A DNA stretch of 64,000 bases, taken from contig NZ_CP107575.1 in the NCBI RefSeq assembly GCF_025854375.1, positions 3,162,001 to 3,226,000 on the forward strand, given 5' to 3'. Shown here one piece after another: positions 8,184 through 17,071 of this stretch (its first letter is position 1; every line of letters begins with the position of its first letter). Source of the DNA: Glutamicibacter sp. JL.03c. Lineage in GTDB: Bacteria > Actinomycetota > Actinomycetes > Actinomycetales > Micrococcaceae. The position numbers and the translations under genes are program-made. Below the pieces are notes generated by a model. It saw only the letters and a program-made list of their open reading frames with translations, made no database searches and was not told the DNA's origin.

Positions 8184-10063
8184 GCTGCTTCCTCGAAAAT
8201 CGGCAGGGTGAACACCATGGTGGCTCCTCCCCCTGCGGTGTCCTGGGCGTGGACGTCCCCATCCATGCCAGCGGCAAGTCCCCTGGCCACGGCCAGTCCC
8301 AAGCCCAATCCGGTGGTGTTGCTCCGGTCGCCATGCCGCTGGAAGGGCCGGAAGATCCGGTCCTTCTCGGCCTCGGGCACACCGACCCCATGGTCGATGA
8401 CCTGGATCTGCACGGCCTTGCGCAGGGGCACGGCGCGCAGTTGCAGCGGCTGCTCCCCACCGTAGCGCACAGCATTTTCCAGCAGATTGGCCAGCACCCG
8501 CACGGCCAGCCCGTAGTCGGCGCTGACCCGGGGGCAATCATCGGGAAGGTGCAGCTGAATATGCGACGGACGCAGGATCCCGGAGACATCGCGCAGCGCC
8601 GACGCCACGAGGTCCTCGACCTGCAGGGGGCTGCGATGCACGACCAGCTCCCCGGCCTGGATCCGGCTCATGCTCAGCAGATCCTCGATGCGTTCGCTGA
8701 GCTGGTCCGCCGATTCCTCGATGGTGGCCAGCAAGTCCGCGGTGTCTTGTTCGCTGAGCACCACATCCTGCAGGCGCAGGCTGGAGGCCGAGGCCTTGAT
8801 CCCGGACAGCGGCGTGCGCAGGTCATGGGAGACCGCGGCCAAGAGCGCCGTGCGCATTTCATTGCCGGCAGACAGTTCCCGGGCGTTCAGGCGCGCCTCG
8901 GCCAGTGCCCGCTGCTGCAGCACGGCGGAGATGCGCCCGGCAAAAGCCTCGAAGATTCCCTGGTCAGAGGCTTCCCGGGGGTTTCCATTGATCAGCAGCA
9001 GATGCTCCGCATCCACGGTGACGGTGTAGTCGCTGGACTGCGCATCCGCCGGCGGGGCGCCGGCCGAGGCTACCAGTTGCTGCTCAGACGCGGGGCCGGT
9101 ACCGCGTTGCACCAGCGCAACGCCCTGCAGCTGGTAGGAGCGGCGGAGCCATTCCAGCAGCGCCGGCACGCTCAACCCTTCGCGGATCACCCCGCCGGAC
9201 AGCTCGAAGAGCGTGTCCGCCTGATGCCGGGCCTGGCCTGCCTCGGCCGTGCGCCGCGCCTCGATGTCCACCACCCGGGCCACGCCGGCGGCGACCACGA
9301 GAAAGAGCACCAGGGCCAGGATGTTGAACGGCTCGTGGATATGCCATTGCCCGGTGGGCGGGGTGAAAAACCAGTTCAGGATCGCGGTGCTCAGCAGGGC
9401 GGCCGTCAGTGCCGGCCACCAGCCTCCGAGCAACGCCACGAAGACCACGAGGGTGAGCTGGCTCAGGAAATTCAGGGTCAGCAGCTCGCTTTCCAGCCCG
9501 CCGAGGAGGAACCCGGCAGCGAGCAGCAGCGGGCCGGTGAGAGCCAGCAACCAGCCGAGAACCCGGCGTGCGGCGCCGAGCCGGTGCTGTCCGCCGGCGC
9601 GGTGCCGAGTGCGGCGGGCTGGCGCTGCGGGCTGGGACTGGAGGGGAAAGACCAGGATGCTGGGGTCGGTGGGCTCGGTGGCCTGCTCCAGCAGCTGCAC
9701 GCAGACCGGTTCTTCCCGGTTCTTCCGCGGGCCATCGGGCCATGGTGCTCCGACGATGAGGTGCGTGGCCTGGATGCTGCGGGCGAAGCCGAGCAGTGCG
9801 TCGCCCAGGCCCTGGCCCAGCACCATGTGCCAGCTGGCCCCGGCCTCATCGGCCAGCGCGCGCAGCCGCGCCAATTCCGGCTGCAGGGCGTCCGGCGGCG
9901 AACCGACGCCGCGCTGCGGAACGTGGACCGCCATGACCTCGGCACCGGGCATCTTGGAGGCTTCGCGGCAGGCACGGCGCAGCAGTGCTTCGGAGCCGCT
10001 GCGTCCAGAGAGCGCCACGATCAGCAGCGGGTGGGCCTGCGGCGCCGCGTCAGAGACATCCAT
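8180..10063 (-). CDS. KdpD-like sensor histidine kinase lacking the N-terminal KdpD domain
   Basis: About 627 residues from ATG 10063, which has an AAGGAG site. Domain order: universal-stress-like region (about 13-140), four-helix DUF4118 membrane region (about 169-266), GAF-like linker (about 281-386), HisKA with H413 in SHDLRTPLSG, and a HATPase with GLGLGLAV. Classical KdpD proteins are roughly 840-900 residues and begin with a KdpD domain carrying a Walker A motif; that part is absent. It is coupled to kdpE and next to potassium transporters, so it probably senses potassium or turgor through the remaining domains. The missing domain may have been lost or may be encoded elsewhere. Confidence 0.88.
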   Translation of the reverse strand: MDVSDAAPQAHPLLIVALSGRSGSEALLRRACREASKMPGAEVMAVHVPQRGVGSPPDALQPELARLRALADEAGASWHMVLGQGLGDALLGFARSIQATHLIVGAPWPDGPRKNREEPVCVQLLEQATEPTDPSILVFPLQSQPAAPARRTRHRAGGQHRLGAARRVLGWLLALTGPLLLAAGFLLGGLESELLTLNFLSQLTLVVFVALLGGWWPALTAALLSTAILNWFFTPPTGQWHIHEPFNILALVLFLVVAAGVARVVDIEARRTAEAGQARHQADTLFELSGGVIREGLSVPALLEWLRRSYQLQGVALVQRGTGPASEQQLVASAGAPPADAQSSDYTVTVDAEHLLLINGNPREASDQGIFEAFAGRISAVLQQRALAEARLNARELSAGNEMRTALLAAVSHDLRTPLSGIKASASSLRLQDVVLSEQDTADLLATIEESADQLSERIEDLLSMSRIQAGELVVHRSPLQVEDLVASALRDVSGILRPSHIQLHLPDDCPRVSADYGLAVRVLANLLENAVRYGGEQPLQLRAVPLRKAVQIQVIDHGVGVPEAEKDRIFRPFQRHGDRSNTTGLGLGLAVARGLAAGMDGDVHAQDTAGGGATMVFTLPIFEEAA

Positions 10064-10142
10064 GCTGCTCCTTGGTGTTGGTGATCCGGGCCGGTACGAA
10101 GCGATCGTACCGGAATACCCCCGGGCGGGCACCGCGCATCGC

Positions 10143-11537
10143 CTAGCCAATGACCGGCTGCTCCTCGGGAAGGCGGAACAGCAGCCGCCGGTGGCGCAGC
10201 GCCAGGGCCGCCGCGGCGGACACGATCCCGACCCTGCCGATGAACATCAGGCAGATGATCACCCATTGCGCGCTGGCCGGCAGCGCTGCGGTGATCCCGG
10301 TGCTCACCCCGACGGTCGCGAAGGCCGAGATGCATTCGAAGAGGATCTTCTCCAGTGGATGCTCGGTGAGCAGCAGCAACAGCAACGAGCCGCCCACCAC
10401 CGCGCCCAGGCCCAGCAGGGCCACCGACAGCGCTTGGCGCTGGATTGCCGGCCCGATGGCGCGGCGGCCCACGGTGATCTGCTCGTGGCCCCTCGCCTCG
10501 CTCCACACGGCGAAGGCCAGCACCAAGAAGGTGCTGATCTTGATGCCGCCGGCGGTGCTGGCGCTGCCTGCGCCGATGAACATCAGTGCTTCGGTCACCA
10601 GCAGGGACTCGGAGGAGGCCTGCCCGTAGTCGATATTGTTGAATCCGGCGGTGCGCGGGAAGACGCTCAGCCCCAGCACGCCCAGTGTCTTCTCCCCGGG
10701 CTCCAGGTGGCCCAGGGTCTCGGGCCGGTTCCATTCAAAAAGCCCCAGCAGCACGGCCCCCACCACCAGCAGCCCCACGGTGCCCCACAGGGTCAGCACG
10801 GTGTGCACCGACCAGCACTTCTTCCGTGGCCGGCGCAAGAGCTCATGGATCACCGGGAACCCCAGCCCGCCCAGGATCACCGCGCAGCACAGCGGGATCA
10901 TGATCCACGGATCACCAGCATGGCTGATCAGGCTGTCGCTGAACAGCGCGAATCCTGCATTGTTGAACGCCGATATCGAGTGGAAGACCCCGTTCCAGAG
11001 CGCGGCCGCCGGGTCCTGCGGGTTGATGACCCAGAAGCGGGCGGACAGCACGGCCGCGACGGCCGCTTCAATGGCCAGGGTGGTCTTCGCCACGAACAGC
11101 AGGACCCGGCGCACATCGCCGAGGTTCATGGCCTGGGTCTCCGAGGCGGCCACGAGCTGGGTGCGCAGCCCCAAATGCTTGCGCACCAGCAGGGCCAGCA
11201 GCGAGCTGAGGGTCATGATGCCAAAGCCGCCGACCTGGATCAGCGCCAGGATGATGCCCTGCCCCAGCGGGGTCCAGTAGGTGGCGGTGTCCACGGTCAC
11301 CAGGCCCGTCACGCTCACCGCGGACACCGCGGTGAACAGCGCCGGCATGAAGCCGCCAGCCACCGGCTGGACCCGTGCCGCCGGCAGCAGCAAGAGCAGG
11401 GTGCCCACGGCGATCACCGCCAGGAAGCCCAGGGGCACCAGGCGCACCGGATTGCCCAGCAGGGCGCGGTGAAGACCCCCGGCCAGCACGCGCAGGGGCT
11501 GGCCACGCCCCGGGGAGCGCTGGAGATTCAAGGACAT
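10143..11537 (-). CDS. TrkH/KtrB-type potassium channel-transporter subunit
   Basis: About 464 residues with the four membrane-pore-membrane repeats of the SKT superfamily. The four filter regions are visible as VSVTGLVT, FNNAGFAL, RTAGFNN and FATVGVST, with the conserved glycine in each. It moves K+ across the cytoplasmic membrane and normally works with a cytosolic RCK subunit (TrkA/KtrA), which I do not see here. ATG 11537 follows AAGGTGG; a GTG at 11555 is also possible. The gene lies about 80 bp upstream of the kinase gene and is probably cotranscribed. Confidence 0.92.
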   Translation of the reverse strand: MSLNLQRSPGRGQPLRVLAGGLHRALLGNPVRLVPLGFLAVIAVGTLLLLLPAARVQPVAGGFMPALFTAVSAVSVTGLVTVDTATYWTPLGQGIILALIQVGGFGIMTLSSLLALLVRKHLGLRTQLVAASETQAMNLGDVRRVLLFVAKTTLAIEAAVAAVLSARFWVINPQDPAAALWNGVFHSISAFNNAGFALFSDSLISHAGDPWIMIPLCCAVILGGLGFPVIHELLRRPRKKCWSVHTVLTLWGTVGLLVVGAVLLGLFEWNRPETLGHLEPGEKTLGVLGLSVFPRTAGFNNIDYGQASSESLLVTEALMFIGAGSASTAGGIKISTFLVLAFAVWSEARGHEQITVGRRAIGPAIQRQALSVALLGLGAVVGGSLLLLLLTEHPLEKILFECISAFATVGVSTGITAALPASAQWVIICLMFIGRVGIVSAAAALALRHRRLLFRLPEEQPVIG

Positions 11538-12037
11538 GGTGCAAGCCACCTTCACGCGAGAGCGGATGGATCATCGCACCGGCGGGTGCTGCCGGCACAG
11601 TTCCATTGCACGCCCTGCGCCGCTGGACCCGCCCCGGTCTTAATGCCCGCTTAATGGGCTGCGGAAGAATCTTGATGCGCCCTTGATACCAGGGCGTTTT
11701 TATGGCCAAGGACACATGTTTTCCGCTGGCTCCTACCCTGTGGCTGGCGCCCATACAGCACCCTTCGGCCGGGACCCGGCGCCAGCGAATCAGGCTATCT
11801 CCTTGATTTTAAAATCCCATTTCACTAGCGATTCCCACCATGCATTCCTGCTGTCACCTACGCGACCCTCTGCCACGCACCACGCCCCGCCGCTTCCGCG
11901 CCCAAGCCGCCAAAGTCTCCCGGATTCCACCTCTGACAAGGCGGGGAATAATTCGCTGCGGGAAGTGGTGCCAAGCGTCCAAGATCGGCGTACTGTACTG
12001 CTTCGTGAAGACAAAGATTGCGTCGGCCCCGGGGTCG
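11538..12037. other. Intergenic region between divergent potassium transporter genes
   Basis: About 500 bp with no convincing gene. I looked for a c-di-AMP (ydaO-type) riboswitch, since such elements often precede potassium transporters, but could not recognise its conserved core. A TACTGT hexamer at 11991-11996 lies 8 nt before an in-frame GTG (12005), which is an alternative start for the downstream gene. Confidence 0.5.
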
Positions 12038-13966
12038 ATGAAGGCACCTGGAACCACGGTGCCATCGCGCCTGCGCCAATGGCTGACCGATGGTTCCGTC
12101 GGCCAGGAACATTCCAGCAGCGGAGGCAAGGCCGGAGCCACCTGGTGGCAGGTCATGTGCCTCTCCGGCCTGGACTACTTCTCCACCCTCGGCTACCAGC
12201 CGGCCATCGCCGCGCTGGCCGCCGGAGCCCTGGCGCCCTTGGCCACGCTGATCCTGGTGGCCGTCACGCTCTGCGCCGCCCTGCCGGTTTACCGCCGGGT
12301 CGCCACGGAATCCCCGCACGGCCAGGGGTCCATCGCCATGCTCGAACGGCTCATGCCGCATTGGAAGGGCAAGGTCTTCGTCCTGGTCCTGCTGGGCTTC
12401 GCGGCCACCGACTTCATGATCACCGCCACCCTCTCGGCCGCCGACGCCTCGGCGCACCTGATCGAGAACCCGTTCACCCCCGAATGGTTCACCGGCAAGC
12501 AGGTGCCCATCACCCTGGTCCTGCTGATCCTGCTCGGGGCCTTGTTCCTGCGCGGCTTCACCGAGGTCATCTGGATTGCCGTGACCCTGGTCTTCTCCTT
12601 CCTGGCCTTGAACCTGGTGATCATCGTGGTCTCGGCCGCCAGCATCATCGAGAACCCGGTGTCCATCACCCGCTGGCTGGACTCCCTGTTCACCGCCCAC
12701 GGGGATCCGCTGATGATGCTGCTGGTCTGCCTGATCGTATTCCCCAAGCTGGCCCTGGGCCTTTCGGGCTTCGAGACCGGGGTGGCGGTGATGCCGCAGA
12801 TCGCCTCGGCCCCCGGGGACACCGAAGCGAACCCCGCCGCCCGGATCCGCGGCGCCAAGAAGCTGCTGACCACCGCGGCCCTGATCATGAGCGGCTTCCT
12901 GGTACTCTCCTCCATCGTGACCACGGTGCTGATTCCCGCCCAGGAGTTCCAGCCCGGCGGGGCGGCCAACGGCCGGGCCCTGTCCTGGCTGGCCCATCAC
13001 CTGATGGGCGATGCCTTCGGCACCGCCTACGACCTGTCCACCATCCTGATCCTCTGGTTCGCCGGTGCTTCGGCGCTCGCCGGGATGCTCAACCTGATCC
13101 CCCGGTACCTGCCGCGCTTCGGCATGGCCCCGGCCTGGGCCAGCGCGGTGCGCCCGCTGGTCCTGGTCCTGCTGCTGGTCGCGATCGCCATCACTATCCA
13201 CTTCGAGGCCAGCGTTGACGCGCAGGGGGCCGCCTACGCCACCGGCGTGCTGGTCCTGATGAGCTCGGCGGCCATCGCGGTGACCATCTCCGCGCGGCGG
13301 CGCGGCGAGAAGGGCAAGGCGCTGCTCTTCGGGGCCACCAGCCTGGTCTTCGCCTATACGACCATCGCCAACTGCGTCGAGCGTCCCGACGGGCTGAAGA
13401 TCGCCGCCTTCTTCATCGCCGCGGTGCTGCTGGTATCGCTGCTCTCCCGCTTCCGCCGCTCCACCGAATTGCGCGCCACCTCGGTGAGGTTCGACGAGCC
13501 GGCGGTGGCGATCATCCGGCAGGCCGGCAGCGCCGGGCTCTTGCGGCTCATCGCCCACGAACCGGTCAAGACCTCGAAACGGCGCTATATCCACAAGCAC
13601 CAGCATGCCGTCCTCGCCAGCCACATCCCCCAGCGGGCACCGGTGGCGTTCCTGGAGATCAAGGTCAGCGACTACTCGGATTTCGCCCAGGATATCGAGG
13701 TGCGCGGCATCACCCGGCACGGCCAGTGGATCCTGGAGGCCACCGCCCCCTCGGTGTCCACCGCGATTGCCGCCATCGCCATGGCGATCAGGGATGACTA
13801 CGAGGTCATGCCGCACATCTACTTCCGCTGGACCGAGGGCAATCCGCTGCTGAACCTGGCCAAGTTCATCTTCCTGGGCCAGGGCGAGATCGCCCCGCTG
13901 ACCCGCGAGGTGCTGCGCGAGGCCGAACCCAACCTGCAACGCCGCCCCTGGGTGCACGTGGGCTAG
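12038..13966 (+). CDS. APC-superfamily permease, KimA-like probable potassium transporter
   Basis: 642 residues from ATG 12038; GTG 12005 is an alternative. About twelve membrane segments occupy residues 40-470, beginning with a [15 protein letters not shown] segment, followed by a cytoplasmic C-terminal region of about 170 residues. Length and architecture resemble KimA (607 residues in B. subtilis), a high-affinity K+ symporter, rather than ordinary amino acid permeases. The neighbours (TrkH, KdpDE-type system) favour potassium. Generic annotation would call it an amino acid transporter, and the substrate is not proven by sequence. It converges with the following gene with 19 bp between stops. 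Confidence 0.8.
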   Translation: MKAPGTTVPSRLRQWLTDGSVGQEHSSSGGKAGATWWQVMCLSGLDYFSTLGYQPAIAALAAGALAPLATLILVAVTLCAALPVYRRVATESPHGQGSIAMLERLMPHWKGKVFVLVLLGFAATDFMITATLSAADASAHLIENPFTPEWFTGKQVPITLVLLILLGALFLRGFTEVIWIAVTLVFSFLALNLVIIVVSAASIIENPVSITRWLDSLFTAHGDPLMMLLVCLIVFPKLALGLSGFETGVAVMPQIASAPGDTEANPAARIRGAKKLLTTAALIMSGFLVLSSIVTTVLIPAQEFQPGGAANGRALSWLAHHLMGDAFGTAYDLSTILILWFAGASALAGMLNLIPRYLPRFGMAPAWASAVRPLVLVLLLVAIAITIHFEASVDAQGAAYATGVLVLMSSAAIAVTISARRRGEKGKALLFGATSLVFAYTTIANCVERPDGLKIAAFFIAAVLLVSLLSRFRRSTELRATSVRFDEPAVAIIRQAGSAGLLRLIAHEPVKTSKRRYIHKHQHAVLASHIPQRAPVAFLEIKVSDYSDFAQDIEVRGITRHGQWILEATAPSVSTAIAAIAMAIRDDYEVMPHIYFRWTEGNPLLNLAKFIFLGQGEIAPLTREVLREAEPNLQRRPWVHVG

Positions 13967-13985
13967 CCCGCGCCCGGCCGCCCGC

Positions 13986-15587
13986 TCAGCCCTGCCAGGG
14001 CCGGGGCCCTTCGGCATCGAGCATGATCGCCAGCGCCGCGGGCATCACCTCGGCACGGAAGAACCGCGAGGTGCCAGCATAGTCCCCATCAAGCTGGCAG
14101 GCCACGGGCTGATCGGCATGGATCTCGATGACCTGTCCCTGCTGGTAGTCCAGCGACTTCGCGTCGGTGCCCAGCACAATGCCCCGGGCCAGGGAGGCCA
14201 GTTCCCGGGCGCCGGTGGGCGAGGCGACCATCACGTCGATCTTCCCGTCGGTGGGCACCGCCGCGGGGATCAGGTTGATGCCGCCCATCAGCCGGCCCAC
14301 GTTGCCCACCAGGGTCATGATCGAAGAGTGATCCTGGACCGGCTCACCGTCGATTTTCACGGTGCAGTCAAAAGGCGTCAGGCTGAATTGCTGGGCGGCG
14401 GCCACCACATAGGCCCCGGCCTTGATGGTCTTCTTCAGGTCGGCATTCGTATTGCCCATGATCTTGGCATCGAAGCCCAGCCCGCCCATGACCGCGCACA
14501 CCGATTCGCCGGCATCGGTGGTGCAGCGGATCAAATCCACCGGCACCGCCCTGCCGGCCAGCGCGGTGCGGATCGCTTCGCTCTCGTCGAGCGAAGCACC
14601 GAGGTTCCGGGCCAGCAGGTTTCCGGTGCCGGCAGGAATCAGCGCCACCGGGATTCCCTGTTCGGCCAGTTCCTGGCAGACCACCCGCACGGTGCCATCG
14701 CCTCCGGCCACGATCACCACATCCACCTTGGCGTCGATGGCCTGCTGCGCCATCTTCACCCCGGGGTCCTCGCGTTCGGTTTCCAGCCAGAGCGGCGGCT
14801 TCCACCCGGCGGCTTGCAGCTCGTACTCCACCCGGCGCCGGAACAGGCCGAAGTCCAGCACCTTGGTGGGGTTGTAGATCACCGCGGCGCGCTTGTCATT
14901 CTGCTCCGCCGGCAGCCCGAGCCCGGCCCAGCCTTGCAGGATCGGCCCCACGCCGGTGACCACCAGCACCCCGCTGGCCCAGGTCAACCCGAGCAGGATG
15001 CCGCCGATGAGCTGGCTAGTGGACTGGGTGCGCATCACCCATTGGTCGGCGAGCACCAGGAAGACCAGCAAGGCCGCCACACTCCGCGAGCGCAGGGCCG
15101 AGCTGGTGGCCAGCCGCCTGGCTTGGCCCAGGGTGGCCAGCACCCAGGCCAGCACGGTCACCGCCACCATGTGGGCGGAGGGATAGCCGGAAAACAGGTA
15201 GGTCAGCGAATCCTCGAAGGGCGACGCGGGCCTGGGCTGCTGGGTCATCAGCTGGATGGCCGCGGTCGCCGGGATCACCAGGGAGGCGGCGCTCAGGGCG
15301 CCGGCCAGCCGGCGCATCCGGCGGCGCCAGGACCACAATGCCATGGCCAGGATGACGGCGAAGACCAGGGCAGGGTGGGTGATGATGGCGAAGGCCTCGG
15401 CGATCTGGCCCGCGTAGCTGCGGGCCTGGATCCATGGGGCCAGCGTTGCCTTATCCAGCCTGTCCAGTCCCCAGACGGTGGACAGCAGACTCCACCCGGT
15501 GAACACCAGCACGAACGCAATGAAAAAGCGGCCCTGCACCAACGAAGCAATATCGAAACGACCCGGCGCTGTGATGGTTCGCGTCAT
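13986..15587 (-). CDS. PAP2 phosphatase-diacylglycerol/sphingosine kinase-like fusion protein
   Basis: 533 residues. The N-terminal half (about 20-210) is a multi-pass PAP2-like domain with QPRPASPFEDS and SGYPSAHMVA motifs. The C-terminal half (about 235-525) is a DAGK/LCB5 lipid kinase with the nucleotide-binding GGDGT and a PAGTGNLLARN segment. Family knowledge suggests phosphorylation of a lipid or polyprenol and dephosphorylation of a lipid phosphate within one membrane protein. The start has no ribosome binding site but is preceded by TTGACG-N17-AAGAAT ending 6 nt before the ATG, which suggests a leaderless transcript. Confidence 0.87.
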   Translation of the reverse strand: MTRTITAPGRFDIASLVQGRFFIAFVLVFTGWSLLSTVWGLDRLDKATLAPWIQARSYAGQIAEAFAIITHPALVFAVILAMALWSWRRRMRRLAGALSAASLVIPATAAIQLMTQQPRPASPFEDSLTYLFSGYPSAHMVAVTVLAWVLATLGQARRLATSSALRSRSVAALLVFLVLADQWVMRTQSTSQLIGGILLGLTWASGVLVVTGVGPILQGWAGLGLPAEQNDKRAAVIYNPTKVLDFGLFRRRVEYELQAAGWKPPLWLETEREDPGVKMAQQAIDAKVDVVIVAGGDGTVRVVCQELAEQGIPVALIPAGTGNLLARNLGASLDESEAIRTALAGRAVPVDLIRCTTDAGESVCAVMGGLGFDAKIMGNTNADLKKTIKAGAYVVAAAQQFSLTPFDCTVKIDGEPVQDHSSIMTLVGNVGRLMGGINLIPAAVPTDGKIDVMVASPTGARELASLARGIVLGTDAKSLDYQQGQVIEIHADQPVACQLDGDYAGTSRFFRAEVMPAALAIMLDAEGPRPWQG

Positions 15588-15593
15588 ATCTTG

Positions 15594-15622
15594 ATTCTTG
15601 CCGTGAAACGGGCATCCGTCAA
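15594..15622 (-). promoter_or_regulatory. Candidate promoter giving a leaderless transcript
   Basis: Minus strand TTGACG (15622-15617), 17-bp spacer, AAGAAT (15599-15594), then 6 nt to the ATG at 15587. The -10 matches the consensus at four of six positions. Confidence 0.5.
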
Positions 15623-15658
15623 TTAACCCGGTGCCAGCGTTCCAACCGTTCGTGGTGG

Positions 15659-17071
15659 TCAGCCCAGGTGCACCTCATCGATGCCATCTGGGACCCAGCG
15701 CCCCTGCTCCCGGCGCAGGTTCTTGGCCAGCGGCAATTGGTGCGAGGCGCTTTCGATAATGTGCATGAGATATCCGCCGGTGTTCAAAAACGCCACGATG
15801 TCGCCGCGGCCCACACCGTGCGGGAATTCGAACCGGCGGCGCAGAATCAGCTCTTCCTCGATGCAGTAGGCGCCCACCAGGAACCCGCTCTGGGCGACAG
15901 TGCCGGCCGCCGGCTGCCCGCCGGCCTTGATGAGGATCGGGTCGACCAGGAAATCGGCCGAGGTGGAACGGCATTGGGTCCGGTTCATGTGCAGGCCCAC
16001 CAGCGCCACGGCATCGCTGCGCTGCTTGGTGAAGGCGACTTCGGCCAGGGTGAGCCCGCAGCCATCGAGCAGGGAGCGTCCCGGTTCGCAACGCAGCTGG
16101 ATGCCTCGTTCCCGGAGCATCTGCGCCACAGAGCGGGTCCCGTCGGCGCTTCGGGCTGCGAGGATGCCGTGCAGCCACGGGCCGCGGATCACTTCCTGGT
16201 GGTAGGGGTACACCGCGGTGCTGGGCTGCGTCCCGGTGGCCCCCAGGCGGTCGGATTTCCAGGTCAGGGATTCATCGCCGGCGGGCAGGCCGGCCAGCGC
16301 CTGCCAGAATCCGTTCCACTGCTGGGCCTCTGGCAGATACGACATGGGGATGCCCCCGCCCATGTCCACGAATTCCACGGCATGGCCCTGCGAGCGCAAG
16401 GCATCGGCGAACTCCAGGGACTCCTGGATCAGCATCGCCCGCTGTTCGGCGCTGTAGCCATTGAGGTGGAAGTGCACGCCCACCACTTCCAGCAGCCCGG
16501 AGTTCTCGGGCTGGGCCAGGACTTCGAGCCATTGCGCCGCCTTGAGACCGAACCGGGTCACCGGGATCCGCGGGTTCCCGGAGGCCAGCCGCACCGCGAC
16601 CTGCACCGGGGCCCGCGATGCCCCGGCGACTTCCCCCAGCTCGTGGACTTCATCGGCATTGTCCAGGCTCAGCACCACGCGGTTCTCCACCGCCAGCTGG
16701 AGCAGGGCGCGGGATTTCACCGCGGCGGTGACAATCAGGGATTCGGGGGCCACCCCGCGCTGCAGGCACTGCTCCAGTTCGTGGAAACTTGCCACATCCA
16801 CTCCGCAGCCTTCGGCCCGCGCCGCATCGATGGCGCCCAGGGTCTTATTGGCCTTGCGGGCCAGATAGATCTGGAAGTCGATGCCGTGCCCGGTGGCGGC
16901 CTCGCGCAATTCGGCGATGTTCCGCGCCATGGCGCCGTAGTCGTGCAGGTTCAGCGGCGAGCCGTAGTCGCGGATCAATTCCTGGCACAGCTGCGGGTTC
17001 TCCACGAGCTGCTCCATCCACTGTTCAGTCCGTGCGGTCAGGGGCATGGTTCCGTGCATCATGGGTGGCAT
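15659..17071 (-). CDS. Y4yA-type fold-III PLP-dependent decarboxylase
   Basis: 470 residues in the alanine racemase/ornithine-DAP decarboxylase fold. The PLP lysine lies in YLARKANKT (about residue 73), glycine-rich FVDMGGGIP and CEPGRSL provide the phosphate site, and a beta-barrel domain follows. Relatives include SbnH of staphyloferrin B synthesis and diaminopimelate decarboxylase. It overlaps the upstream FAD/NAD(P)-binding gene by 13 bp and is third in a unit with an SbnA-like synthase, suggesting decarboxylation of an amino acid made by the other two enzymes. The substrate is unknown. Several in-frame starts exist near 17071, so the N-terminus is uncertain. Confidence 0.82.
   Translation of the reverse strand: MPPMMHGTMPLTARTEQWMEQLVENPQLCQELIRDYGSPLNLHDYGAMARNIAELREAATGHGIDFQIYLARKANKTLGAIDAARAEGCGVDVASFHELEQCLQRGVAPESLIVTAAVKSRALLQLAVENRVVLSLDNADEVHELGEVAGASRAPVQVAVRLASGNPRIPVTRFGLKAAQWLEVLAQPENSGLLEVVGVHFHLNGYSAEQRAMLIQESLEFADALRSQGHAVEFVDMGGGIPMSYLPEAQQWNGFWQALAGLPAGDESLTWKSDRLGATGTQPSTAVYPYHQEVIRGPWLHGILAARSADGTRSVAQMLRERGIQLRCEPGRSLLDGCGLTLAEVAFTKQRSDAVALVGLHMNRTQCRSTSADFLVDPILIKAGGQPAAGTVAQSGFLVGAYCIEEELILRRRFEFPHGVGRGDIVAFLNTGGYLMHIIESASHQLPLAKNLRREQGRWVPDGIDEVHLG

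Noticed and set aside
8249-10084. 611-codon open frame on the plus strand
   Set aside because: It is the antisense of the KdpD-like kinase gene, caused by high GC at third positions; it has no domain.
9249-11654. 801-codon open frame on the plus strand
   Set aside because: Antisense to the kinase and TrkH genes; composition is Arg/Gln/His-rich and shows no family.
11690-12037. c-di-AMP riboswitch upstream of the KimA-like gene
   Set aside because: Expected from biology, but the conserved ydaO core could not be recognised.
11858-14017. 719-codon open frame on the minus strand
   Set aside because: Antisense to the KimA-like permease; rich in Gly, Asp and Gln with no domain.
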